Shown: positions 28,111 through 36,830 of the stretch, in pieces
Layout: every line of letters starts with the position of its first letter
Position numbering within the stretch: the stretch's first letter is position 1
Assembly: GCF_003049525.1 (NCBI RefSeq)
Contig: NZ_PYWL01000008.1
Span: 156,081-220,080, forward strand
Direction: 5' to 3'
From: Lysinibacillus fusiformis
GTDB lineage: Bacteria > Bacillota > Bacilli > Bacillales_A > Planococcaceae
DNA: 64,000 bases
Notes under the pieces: generated by a model
Database searches by the model: none
The model's input: only the letters and a program-made list of their open reading frames with translations
Told to the model about the DNA's origin: nothing
Translations under genes and position numbers: made by a program

Positions 28111-29250
28111 CTATGGTTTAAATAATTTAATGGTAGTCATAGCAAGAATTTTTACACCATTTTGCAAAGCATCTAAGTTAAAATTCATATGAGGATGGTG
28201 CAGTCCAGGTTGTAAATCGGTTCCAAGTCCAATCATTGTAGCTTTAATATGAGGAAAATACTTTTTATAAAAATGGAAATCTTCCCCTCCAGGAGTAATG
28301 ACTGGAGCAGCGATTGCGTCATTCCCTAGAGCTTCAATAATAGCTTCTCCCACTAGTTCCTCAAGTTGTGAACTAGGTTCCGCAGCAATCATCGATGCTA
28401 GTGTCTCTATTTCAACTATTGCCCCATTTGCTGAGCCCGAAGAAAGAACCGCATTTTCTACCTTTTTAAGTAAATCTTCCATAACATAGTTCTGTTGTGC
28501 ACGGACATCAATGCCAAATTCAGCATAATCGGGAATGATATTAATATTGTTTCCACCGGCCTGAACCATGGTTATTTTGACAGATGAGGATAATGTCGGA
28601 TCTGTTTTAACTGAGTTAACAGCCTGAATAATGGCTCCAAGTGAATCAACAACATTTATTCCTAGATTTGGTCGTGAACCATGAGCTTGAATTCCATGGA
28701 CCTTCCCTTTCAATAGTGTTGTCGCGCCATGATAGATGGCAGGAGATGCTTGGCCAAATTTTAATTCTTGAACGGGACGTACATGTATCCCTAGTAAACA
28801 ATCAACATCATCCATAACGCCTCTATCAATTAGAGCCTTAGCTCCTAAACCGGATTCCTCAGCTGGCTGAAAAATAATTTTAATAAGCCCCCTTGGTTGA
28901 AAACCTAATTTCTTTAGACAAGAAATAGTATGAAGAACCATTGTCATATGAGCATCATGACCACAGGAATGATTGGCTTTCCATTCACCGTCGACCAGCT
29001 GCCATAACGCATCAATGTCTGCTCTAATTCCAATGGTTGGACCAAGTTTTTCATTTCCCCAATATCCAACAACTCCGGTATGCTCCTCAAACCTCTCAAA
29101 AGGTATTTTCAAATATTCGAATTGCTTACATAAGTAATCCGTTGTCTCTTTTTCTTTCCAACTAATTTCCGCATTACAATGAAAATGATGATATGTTGAT
29201 TTTATTAGCTCTTTATTCTCATCAACCCAATTATTGATTTGTTCAATCAT
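28111..29250 (-). CDS. M20-family N-acyl-L-amino acid hydrolase (probable N-succinyl-L-amino acid desuccinylase)
   Basis: Amidohydrolase/aminoacylase of about 379 aa. Metal-site motifs are GIRADIDAL, CGHDAHMTM, AEESGLGAKAL and GGEDFHFY, the M20D pattern. I start it at the ATG at 29250 (MIEQINNW), giving an 8-bp overlap with the GNAT gene; a longer frame to 29283 overlaps more and is unlikely. In Geobacillus kaustophilus an M20 hydrolase next to a N-succinylamino-acid racemase and a GNAT removes succinate from N-succinyl-L-amino acids. The same three families adjoin here. Confidence 0.85.
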   Translation of the reverse strand: MIEQINNWVDENKELIKSTYHHFHCNAEISWKEKETTDYLCKQFEYLKIPFERFEEHTGVVGYWGNEKLGPTIGIRADIDALWQLVDGEWKANHSCGHDAHMTMVLHTISCLKKLGFQPRGLIKIIFQPAEESGLGAKALIDRGVMDDVDCLLGIHVRPVQELKFGQASPAIYHGATTLLKGKVHGIQAHGSRPNLGINVVDSLGAIIQAVNSVKTDPTLSSSVKITMVQAGGNNINIIPDYAEFGIDVRAQQNYVMEDLLKKVENAVLSSGSANGAIVEIETLASMIAAEPSSQLEELVGEAIIEALGNDAIAAPVITPGGEDFHFYKKYFPHIKATMIGLGTDLQPGLHHPHMNFNLDALQNGVKILAMTTIKLFKP

Positions 29251-30085
29251 ATAGGGGCTCCATGGATTTATTTTCAATAACATAAAAATGAATGTTAGCT
29301 AAATTTTTTTTTAACATTCCGGTTACTACAAAACCTTTTGAGAAAGCATCATTTACTGCATCTCTCAACTTATACCTCCAAGCCTTCGCCGCTTCAAAAT
29401 CCTCTTGTTTCAAAATCTGAAAATTAGCTGGAACAGGTATTAAATATCCGTCTTCATTCTTAATCGATTCTCTCTCATTGGGATATGGGATATTTCTACT
29501 ATCACTATATGACAGCAGAGACTTATAGTGATTAACCAATGTATCCTTTTTGAGTACACCGGTAAGTGCATTCGCTACTCGGCTCGAACAAATATCCCAT
29601 TCTACTAAAAAACGATCAGAAGGTAGACCTTTATTCAGTTTATCGCTCATTTCACCATAATAAGAAGGAAAGTACGTTTGAGAATAAGCTCCTAGCTTAT
29701 TAAGATTAAAGTATGCATTTTTGGCTTCTAAAGGATCAAAAGTCCATACAATTTTTTGATAGCCGTATTCCACTGCCCACTCCCTTTGCTTAAGTTTTAG
29801 CTGTAAGCCTATCCCATAATTACGGTACTTACTATGGACGCCAGTCATATGAGAAATTAAATATTTTTTCCCATTCTTAAAGCCCGAAAAACCGTATGAA
29901 AACCCAATTAATTCACCTTCTTTAAACGCTCCAACGATGTTTCCACCATTGTGAGTTGCAGCAACAAGCTGCGGAAGAGGCGTTACTACATCTTTATCCC
30001 AGATATCCTCTTGAAAACTAACTACATCTTGTATTTCCTTTAAACTTATAATACTTTTATAGATGATTGGCTGTGTGAAAACCAT
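29243..30085 (-). CDS. COG3375-type GNAT acyltransferase (candidate D-amino acid N-succinyltransferase)
   Basis: Protein of about 280 aa. The N-terminal ~150 residues are GNAT-like: GELIGFSYGF, then MTGVHSKYRNYGIGLQLKLKQRE (acyl-CoA loop RNYGIG) and IVWTFDPLEAKNAYFNLNKLG. The long C-terminal extension is typical of COG3375. I use the ATG at 30085 with GGAGGG nine bases upstream; a longer frame starts at 30133. It lies directly after the racemase and overlaps the M20 gene. In the published three-enzyme route a GNAT succinylates D-amino acids from succinyl-CoA, which I infer here. Confidence 0.82.
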   Translation of the reverse strand: MVFTQPIIYKSIISLKEIQDVVSFQEDIWDKDVVTPLPQLVAATHNGGNIVGAFKEGELIGFSYGFSGFKNGKKYLISHMTGVHSKYRNYGIGLQLKLKQREWAVEYGYQKIVWTFDPLEAKNAYFNLNKLGAYSQTYFPSYYGEMSDKLNKGLPSDRFLVEWDICSSRVANALTGVLKKDTLVNHYKSLLSYSDSRNIPYPNERESIKNEDGYLIPVPANFQILKQEDFEAAKAWRYKLRDAVNDAFSKGFVVTGMLKKNLANIHFYVIENKSMEPLYD

Positions 30086-30133
30086 TGGTAAATCCCTCCA
30101 GACACCATGAAATAAAATCAACTTGAAAATCAT

Positions 30134-31264
30134 TTAGTAGAACTTTATTTTATCTCTAATAAACTCTTTCTGGGTCACTGTAAGTTGATTAATGAATTCC
30201 TGATTAACCTCAAAACCAATTCCAGGTTGTTCTGGAACAATAATAGTGCCAGCCTTTGAAAGCTTTACTTCTGGTAAAATGATATCTTTATCAAAATAAC
30301 GACTTGAAGCAGATGTATCACCCGGAATACTAAAGTTACTTAATGAAGCGATTGCGATGTTATGAGCCCTACCTATACCAGCTTCAAGCATTCCACCACA
30401 CCAAACTGGGATATTTTTTTCCTCGCACAGATTATGCATTCGAATTGCTTCGAATAGCCCTCCTACACGACCAACCTTAATATTAATAATTTTACATGCA
30501 TTAATTTCAATTGCCTTTCTTGCATCTTCTAATGAATGAATACTTTCATCTAGACAGATAGGTGTTGTTAATAAGTTTTGTAATTTTGCGTGATCTATAA
30601 TGTCGTCATGAGCTAACGGCTGTTCAACCATCATTAAATTAAACTGATCTAATTCTTGTAATAGTTGTAAATCATTCAAACTGTAGCAAGAATTAGCATC
30701 AGCCATTAGTGGAATTTGTTCTCCAAACTTTTTCCGAATAGCCTCTAAAGGTTTAATGTCCCAGCCAGGTTTTATTTTCACTTTAATCTTTTTGTAGCCA
30801 TCCTCTAAAAAGCCTGCCACCTTGTTTAATAGAGTTTCTATGTTATTTTCAATTCCAACGCTTACGCCCACTTCAATCTCTGATCGTTTACCTCCTAGTG
30901 TAGTAGATAGCGTTTGCCCTTTTTGCTTACTATATAAATCCCAAATGGCCATTTCAAGTGCTGCCTTTGCCATGTTATTTCTACGTATATAGGAAAACAA
31001 TTCTGAGAAATCTTTGGGCTCTTTAATTTCATTTTCTAATAGCTTTGGAATCAAGTAAGTTTCAAGCATGTGCCATACTGTACCTGTAGTCTCTTCATTG
31101 TATATAGGAAAAGGCATCGCGACACTTTCAGCAAAGCCAACTTTATCTCCACCATGAACCTTAACGATGATAATATCCTTTTCAGTCACTTTACCGAAGC
31201 TAGTTTCAAACGAAGATTTTAAGGGTAATTTAATTCTTTGTAACGAAATTTTATTTATATCCAT
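30134..31264 (-). CDS. N-acyl(succinyl)amino acid racemase, enolase superfamily (MenC-like)
   Basis: Mandelate-racemase/MLE-subgroup enzyme of 376 aa. Catalytic lysines lie in KIKVKIKPG (KxK) and NIKVGRVGG; metal ligands are Asp in MADANS, Glu in VEQPL and Asp in LDESI. The family has both o-succinylbenzoate synthase and N-succinylamino-acid racemase activity. No menaquinone genes are nearby, while a GNAT and an M20 deacylase follow, so racemisation of N-succinyl amino acids is the likely physiological role. AAGGAAGGT precedes the ATG. It follows the Opp ATPase gene by 28 bp, inside the transport operon. Confidence 0.9.
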   Translation of the reverse strand: MDINKISLQRIKLPLKSSFETSFGKVTEKDIIIVKVHGGDKVGFAESVAMPFPIYNEETTGTVWHMLETYLIPKLLENEIKEPKDFSELFSYIRRNNMAKAALEMAIWDLYSKQKGQTLSTTLGGKRSEIEVGVSVGIENNIETLLNKVAGFLEDGYKKIKVKIKPGWDIKPLEAIRKKFGEQIPLMADANSCYSLNDLQLLQELDQFNLMMVEQPLAHDDIIDHAKLQNLLTTPICLDESIHSLEDARKAIEINACKIINIKVGRVGGLFEAIRMHNLCEEKNIPVWCGGMLEAGIGRAHNIAIASLSNFSIPGDTSASSRYFDKDIILPEVKLSKAGTIIVPEQPGIGFEVNQEFINQLTVTQKEFIRDKIKFY

Positions 31265-31292
31265 TTAGTAATACCTTCCTTTTTATATAAAA

Positions 31293-32297
31293 TTACTTTT
31301 GGTCTCTTACTTCCGTTCTTTCTGGTTCAAACAAGTGACAAGCTACAAAATGTCCCGGTTTAACTTCTATGTTTCGAGGTTTTTTTGTCCTACAAACCTC
31401 CATACACGCGAAGCACCGCGGATGGAAAGTACAACCAAGAGGAGGATTTACCGGATTTGGAACATCACCAGTTAAAATGATCCGGTCTTTTTTTTCACTT
31501 TCAGGATTTGGGACTGGAACAGAAGACATAAGGGATTTTGTATATGGGTGAAGCGGTTCAGCAAACAATTGATTTTTATCGGCAAACTCTACCATTCTCC
31601 CTAGATACATGACCCCAATTCTGTCACTAATGTGTTTTACAACACTTAAATCATGAGCAATAAAAATATAAGTTAGTCCTAATTCTTTTTGGAGGCTTTG
31701 AAAAAGGTTAAGTATTTGTGCCTGTACAGATACATCTAGGGCAGAAACTGGCTCATCTGCTACGATAAGTGACGGTCCAACCGCGATTGCTCGGGCGATA
31801 CCAATTCTTTGTCTTTGCCCTCCACTAAATTCATGAGGATAACGATCTGCATGAAAAGCACCTAACCCCACCATTTGCAAAATCTCTATTACTTTCTGTC
31901 TTCTTTCTTTTTTAGTCGCTCCTATTCCATGTGTTAATAGTGCTTCTTCTAAAATAGAAGATATTCGTAGACGAGGATTTAAAGAAGCAAATGGATCTTG
32001 GAAAACAATTTGCATTTGTTTCCTGAGCTTTCTCAATTCCTGTTTGCTCAAGCTTAGAACATCTTTGCCTTCAAATAGGATGTTACCACTTGTTGGTTCA
32101 ATTAATTTTAGAATACTTCTTCCAGTTGTAGACTTGCCACAGCCGCTTTCTCCAACAATTCCTAATGTTTCTCCTTTAAATAGCTTGAAAGTAACACCAT
32201 CAACAGCTTTCACATAGTCCTTATTTTTTGAAAAAAAACGTTTATTGATTGGAAAATAGGTTTTTAGATTTTGAACTTCTAGCAATACTTCACTCAT
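31293..32297 (-). CDS. Oligopeptide/dipeptide ABC transporter ATP-binding protein (OppF/DppF)
   Basis: ATPase subunit of 334 aa with Walker A GESGCGKST, Q-loop IVFQDPFASLNPR, signature FSGGQRQRIGIARA, Walker B LIVADEPVSALD and switch His in FIAHDLS. The C-terminal oligopeptide/dipeptide-specific extension has GCTFHPRC and further cysteines (CMEVC), often an Fe-S or Zn site. It overlaps the OppD-like stop by 4 bp. It pairs with OppD to power peptide import. Confidence 0.94.
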   Translation of the reverse strand: MSEVLLEVQNLKTYFPINKRFFSKNKDYVKAVDGVTFKLFKGETLGIVGESGCGKSTTGRSILKLIEPTSGNILFEGKDVLSLSKQELRKLRKQMQIVFQDPFASLNPRLRISSILEEALLTHGIGATKKERRQKVIEILQMVGLGAFHADRYPHEFSGGQRQRIGIARAIAVGPSLIVADEPVSALDVSVQAQILNLFQSLQKELGLTYIFIAHDLSVVKHISDRIGVMYLGRMVEFADKNQLFAEPLHPYTKSLMSSVPVPNPESEKKDRIILTGDVPNPVNPPLGCTFHPRCFACMEVCRTKKPRNIEVKPGHFVACHLFEPERTEVRDQK

Positions 32298-33289
32298 GCG
32301 AATGCCTCCTCCTTACTATATAGCCAACATCTAACGGAGTGTTCATTATTCGTTTTTATGAGAGGTGGGTTGCTTTCAAAACATTTTGAATGAGCTTGGG
32401 TGCACCGAGAAAAGAAAGGACATCCTTTCGTTACTTCTCCGATATTAGGTACATTGCCTTCGATTGGTTTCAGCTTATCCTGTTCATCTTCAAGACTAGG
32501 AATAGAATTTAATAGACCAATAGTATAAGGATGTTGTGGATTTTTATAGATCGTTTTCACATGGGCTTCTTCAACAATTTGTCCATAATACATCACCATA
32601 ACCCGATCAGCCATTTCTGCTACAACACCTAAATCATGCGTGATTAATAATATGGCTGTATCGTAGTTAGTTTTGAGATCATTCATTAAATCTAAAATCT
32701 GGGCTTGTATAGTTACATCTAATGCTGTTGTCGGCTCATCAGCAATTAATAGGCTAGGATTACACGCCATCGCCATTGCAATCATGATCCTTTGTCTCAT
32801 TCCGCCAGAAAGTTGATGGGGATATTCGTTAACAATTTTTTCCGGACGTGGAATTCCAACCTTTTTTAATATATCTACCGTTTGCTTTTTTAACTCATCT
32901 CCTGAGGCATCTGTATGAAGCTTAAGAACCTCACTAATTTGCCTGCCAATTCTATGAACAGGATTTAAGGATGTCATAGGCTCCTGAAATATCATTGAAA
33001 CGTCTTTCCCTCGAATCGAACGCATTTTCTTTTCAGATATTTGATTAAAATCCATATCTTTAAAAAGAATTTTCCCTTCAATTTCACCAACACCATTTGC
33101 TATTAATCTCATGATGGAAAGGGACGTAACGCTTTTTCCACATCCAGATTCTCCTACCAAAGCAAGTGTTTCACCTTTATTAATAGTAAAGTTCACCTGA
33201 CTCACTGCATTGACAAAATCTTTCTTCCCCGTTTTAAATTTAATAGAAAGGTCTTCCACTCTCAGAAGCGCTTCATCTTTTATTCCCAT
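32294..33289 (-). CDS. Oligopeptide/dipeptide ABC transporter ATP-binding protein (OppD/DppD)
   Basis: ATPase subunit of about 331 aa. Walker A is GESGCGKSV, the Q-loop is IFQEPMTSLNP, the signature is LSGGMRQRIMIAMA, Walker B is LLIADEPTTALD and the switch region is LITHDLGVVAE. The C-terminal GCPFFSRC motif belongs to the peptide-transporter ATPases. I place the start at the ATG at 33289 with GGGAG about eight bases before it; earlier TTG/GTG codons to 33304 are in frame but lack spacing. Confidence 0.94.
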   Translation of the reverse strand: MGIKDEALLRVEDLSIKFKTGKKDFVNAVSQVNFTINKGETLALVGESGCGKSVTSLSIMRLIANGVGEIEGKILFKDMDFNQISEKKMRSIRGKDVSMIFQEPMTSLNPVHRIGRQISEVLKLHTDASGDELKKQTVDILKKVGIPRPEKIVNEYPHQLSGGMRQRIMIAMAMACNPSLLIADEPTTALDVTIQAQILDLMNDLKTNYDTAILLITHDLGVVAEMADRVMVMYYGQIVEEAHVKTIYKNPQHPYTIGLLNSIPSLEDEQDKLKPIEGNVPNIGEVTKGCPFFSRCTQAHSKCFESNPPLIKTNNEHSVRCWLYSKEEAFA

Positions 33290-33308
33290 ATTTTTCACTC
33301 CCAAGCAG

Positions 33309-34223
33309 TTATTTTTGCCTTGGATCTAATGCGTCACGTAATCCATCACCTAGCAGATTAAAACCAAGGACGACTAACATAATGGCCATACCTGGGAAAA
33401 GGGACATCCACCAAGCCTGCCCTAAAAAAGCTTTCCCGACGTAAGCCATCGAACCCCATTCAGGAGTTGGAGGCTGAGCACCGAGCCCCAAGAAACTTAA
33501 CGCTGCAGCTACTAGAATACTAGTTCCAAATTGTAAGCTGGATAAAACAATTACGGGTGATAAGACGTTTGGAAATACGTGCTTTACAATGATTTTAAAA
33601 TCTGAAACTCCAAGGGCCTTAACTGCCTCTATATATTCTTTTTCTCTTATTGATAAAACCGATCCTCGAACTACCCTTACATACGAAGGTATTGCCGAAA
33701 TTGCGACTGCGATCATCGCGTTCGTTAATCCGACACCAAGTACAGCAATAATAGCGATGGCAAGAAGGAGTGAAGGAAAAGCCAGTAAAATATCCATAAC
33801 CTGCATAATATAAATATCAAATTTACGATAATAGCCTGCTATCACTCCTAAAATGACACCGATAACACCTGCGATTAGCACTGCAACAAGCCCCATCATT
33901 AAGGAAACCCGACCACCATATAATATTCTTGAAAATATATCCCTCCCAAAATCATCTGTCCCTAAAAAATATTGTCCTCCTGGAGGTAAAAACCTTTGTT
34001 CGAAATTCATTACGTCAACTGGATGTGGAGCTATCCAAGGAGCAAGTAAGGAAATTGATACGAAGAACAATAAGATAAAGGCCCCACTAACAGCACTTTT
34101 GTTAGTTATTATTCTTTTCCCCACGACTGACCAGTAAGTTTTAGACTTTGCTTCAGAATCTTTATTGTGAGGCGGATTGAATTTAGTTTCTGAATCTGTA
34201 AGTTTAGGAGCTGAACTACTCAA
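33309..34223 (-). CDS. Peptide ABC transporter permease (OppC/DppC)
   Basis: Inner-membrane permease of 304 aa. A ~35-residue polar N-terminus precedes the first helix (GAFILLFFVSISLLAPWI). Family blocks include FLGTDDFGRDIFSRILYG and the EAA loop EYIEAVKALGVSDFKIIVKHVFPN that docks to the ATPases. The TTG start at 34223 follows GGGAGG at ideal spacing. It forms a heterodimer with the OppB-like protein. Confidence 0.94.
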   Translation of the reverse strand: MSSSAPKLTDSETKFNPPHNKDSEAKSKTYWSVVGKRIITNKSAVSGAFILLFFVSISLLAPWIAPHPVDVMNFEQRFLPPGGQYFLGTDDFGRDIFSRILYGGRVSLMMGLVAVLIAGVIGVILGVIAGYYRKFDIYIMQVMDILLAFPSLLLAIAIIAVLGVGLTNAMIAVAISAIPSYVRVVRGSVLSIREKEYIEAVKALGVSDFKIIVKHVFPNVLSPVIVLSSLQFGTSILVAAALSFLGLGAQPPTPEWGSMAYVGKAFLGQAWWMSLFPGMAIMLVVLGFNLLGDGLRDALDPRQK

Positions 34224-34240
34224 AATACTTGCCTCCCTTT

Positions 34241-35158
34241 CTAATACTTAATACGAGGATCTATTAGACTGTAAACGAGATCCACGATCATATTAGTTAT
34301 AATAAAAAGAAATGCCATAAATAGAACTAACCCTTGTACTGTTGGCAAATCCCTTTTAGTAATGGCTTCAATAGAAAAACTCCCTAACCCCGGTAGTGCA
34401 AATACCGTTTCTATGACTACTGCACCTGCTAATAGAAAACCAAACTGTAGACCAATTAAAGTAATAACTGGGATCATCGCATTTTGGAGGGCATGCTTAA
34501 AAATCATAGGAATCATGTCAAGTCCTTTAGCTTGAGCCGTTCTCATAAAATCTTGTTTAATAACTTCAAGCATGCTAGACCTCGTCATTCTTGCTATATT
34601 GCCAGCTGAGCCTAAACCCAGTGTTATAGATGGCAAAATTAACGAGTAAAACCCTTGATATCCAGAAATAGGGAAAATATTGAATTGATAGGAAAACATC
34701 CAAATTAAGAATAATGCTATCCAAAAACCTGGTGCAGATATTCCTATTAAGGAAACCACCATAGCTAGTTGGTCAAAGATTGTGTTTTGTTTCACTGCTG
34801 CTAAAATACCCATTAAAATTCCAATGACGGCTCCAATGATTAAACTATAAAGTGCTAGTTGTACTGTAATTGGAAAGCGAGCCACAATCTCTTCACCCAC
34901 TGTCAAACCCGTAATATAGGAAGTCCCTAAGTTCCCTTGCAACACATTTTTAATGTAATCAATGTATTGAATAAAAAGCGGTTGATCTAACCCTAAAGTC
35001 TTTTTCATTTCCACTATGGCCTCTTCTGAAGCAAAGTCTCCTAGAATATAAGTTACGGGATCACCCGGTATGAGATGCATCATCAAAAAGACTAAAATTG
35101 ATACACCAATTAGAGTAATAACCATTGAAAGAGTTCGATTCAAAATATATTTAGACAA
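34241..35158 (-). CDS. Peptide ABC transporter permease (OppB/DppB)
   Basis: Permease of 305 aa with the OppB N-terminus YILNRTLSMVITLIGVSILVF, MMHLIPGDP, and the EAA-type loop DFMRTAQAKGLDMIPMIFKHALQN. About six membrane helices are visible. The TTG start at 35158 has GGGGGG upstream. It lies between the binding protein and OppC, giving the order SBP-B-C-D-F. Confidence 0.94.
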   Translation of the reverse strand: MSKYILNRTLSMVITLIGVSILVFLMMHLIPGDPVTYILGDFASEEAIVEMKKTLGLDQPLFIQYIDYIKNVLQGNLGTSYITGLTVGEEIVARFPITVQLALYSLIIGAVIGILMGILAAVKQNTIFDQLAMVVSLIGISAPGFWIALFLIWMFSYQFNIFPISGYQGFYSLILPSITLGLGSAGNIARMTRSSMLEVIKQDFMRTAQAKGLDMIPMIFKHALQNAMIPVITLIGLQFGFLLAGAVVIETVFALPGLGSFSIEAITKRDLPTVQGLVLFMAFLFIITNMIVDLVYSLIDPRIKY

Positions 35159-35223
35159 GTTTTAATCCCCCCTTTTAATAAGGCAGTTAGCGATGAGCGG
35201 TCCCTAACTTTACAGGTTAATTT

Positions 35224-36822
35224 TTATTTCGAAGTGATATCATTGAAAATAATTGATTGTGAGTAAGGATTTTGTTTAAATCCATTAATGTCACGGTAAG
35301 CGGTTACATTTTCACGTACAAATAACGGAACCCAAGGAGACTCTTCCACAAGGAATTGCTGTGCTTCCTCATAAATCTTCGTCCGCTCTTCCATATCCAT
35401 CGTTTGACGTGCTTTAGTGAGTAAATTGTGTAATTCTTCAGGTTCGTAATGCATTCTTAATGAACTTCCTTTTCCAAAAAGCATATATAAGATATCTGGA
35501 TCTGACCATCCGTACGTATTTAGAATGGCATCATGTAATCCCTTTGGTGTGTTTGCACTAATGGATGCTGGCTCTTGAACAGAAATATTAACTACAATAC
35601 CAATCTCTTTTAATTGGCCTTGAAGAATTTGAACAATTCTTTGCATAACTGGTTCATCAGATAACCATATTTCAAATGAGAAAGGCTTTCCGTCCTTCTC
35701 TACAATGCCATCTCCATTTGTATCCTTCCACCCAGCTTCTTCGAGTAACGATTTAGCTTTTTCCACATTTTGCGTGTATTTTTGTGCTGCCTCTCCTTCA
35801 ACTTTCTCACTATATCCAGGGATGCTTTGAGGCAGTGGACCAAAAAGTGGTTTTGCATAACCTTCCAAAGCAAATTCTACGAGTGGATCCCGATTGATAC
35901 CAAGTGCGATAGCTTGCCTAACACGTTTGTCTTGGAACATTGGTTTTTTATTATTGAAGCCTAAGTAAGTTATGCCTTGTTCGAACATACGATCAATTTT
36001 CACACCCTCTGTTGTTTCAAGGTCTTTAATATAATTCGGGGGCACATTAGTCATAATTTGCGTGGTACCTTTTTTAAATTCTAGTACCCTCGTATCGTCA
36101 TCCGTAATGAATCGGAATTCATATTTATCAAAACCAGGTGCGCCCTTATTGTCTACAAATGGTGGGCCCCAATTATAATCCTCATTTTTCATATAAGTAA
36201 TAGAAGATCCACGTACTCTTTCCTCAAATTTAAATATTCCTGAAGCTGAAGGATTTTTTCCAAAATCCTCACCGTAATCATCAAGTGCCTTAGGATCCAT
36301 CGGTGCTAAATAGGCGGTAGTTAATCCACTGGCAAAAGGTGCAAAAGGCTCTGTGAAATAAATCATTAATTTTTGCCCATCAACTTCCATTTTGTCCACT
36401 GGTCCAGCTAAAAACTTGACGGCAGAATACTCTAGGAACCTTTCAAATGACTTTTTAACCGCTTCAGCAGTAAGCGGTTCCCCAGAATGGAACGTGACAT
36501 TTTCATCTAAATAAAAAGTCCAAATCTTACCGTCATCTGAAATATCATATTTTTCAGCAAGACCAGGTATTATATTTCCCTCCAGGTCTCTTTTTAACAA
36601 TGTGTCATAAATATTAGCAGTTGAATTATCAACCCAAGTTGTTTTATGGACATCAATTGTATCCGGCTCACGAACAGAAGAGATGACTAATGTATTCTTT
36701 GATTTGCTATCGCCATTTCCAGAACTTTGTTCATTTGAATTTGGGGTACAGCCTGCTAAAATAACCATGATCATTACCATAACGATTAATTTAATTCCGC
36801 TGGTTTTCTTTTTCACCTTCAT
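35224..36822 (-). CDS. Peptide ABC transporter substrate-binding lipoprotein (OppA/DppE family)
   Basis: Extracellular receptor of 532 aa. A basic N-terminus and hydrophobic core end in the lipobox LAGC, so it is lipid-anchored at the Cys near residue 25. The SBP_bac_5 fold is evident (DGKIWTFYLDENVTFHSGEPL, LGFNNKKPMFQDKRVRQAIALGINRD). It is the specificity subunit for the four downstream genes. The ATG at 36822 lies directly against AGGAGG, so the GTG at 36816 (six-base spacing) may be the true start. Its ligand is unknown; context suggests short peptides, possibly with D-residues. Confidence 0.94.
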   Translation of the reverse strand: MKVKKKTSGIKLIVMVMIMVILAGCTPNSNEQSSGNGDSKSKNTLVISSVREPDTIDVHKTTWVDNSTANIYDTLLKRDLEGNIIPGLAEKYDISDDGKIWTFYLDENVTFHSGEPLTAEAVKKSFERFLEYSAVKFLAGPVDKMEVDGQKLMIYFTEPFAPFASGLTTAYLAPMDPKALDDYGEDFGKNPSASGIFKFEERVRGSSITYMKNEDYNWGPPFVDNKGAPGFDKYEFRFITDDDTRVLEFKKGTTQIMTNVPPNYIKDLETTEGVKIDRMFEQGITYLGFNNKKPMFQDKRVRQAIALGINRDPLVEFALEGYAKPLFGPLPQSIPGYSEKVEGEAAQKYTQNVEKAKSLLEEAGWKDTNGDGIVEKDGKPFSFEIWLSDEPVMQRIVQILQGQLKEIGIVVNISVQEPASISANTPKGLHDAILNTYGWSDPDILYMLFGKGSSLRMHYEPEELHNLLTKARQTMDMEERTKIYEEAQQFLVEESPWVPLFVRENVTAYRDINGFKQNPYSQSIIFNDITSK

Positions 36823-36830
36823 CCTCCTCT

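Noticed and set aside
30134..31264. Annotating the racemase as menaquinone MenC
   Set aside because: No menaquinone genes nearby, while GNAT and M20 neighbours match the NSAR pathway; OSBS activity cannot be excluded.
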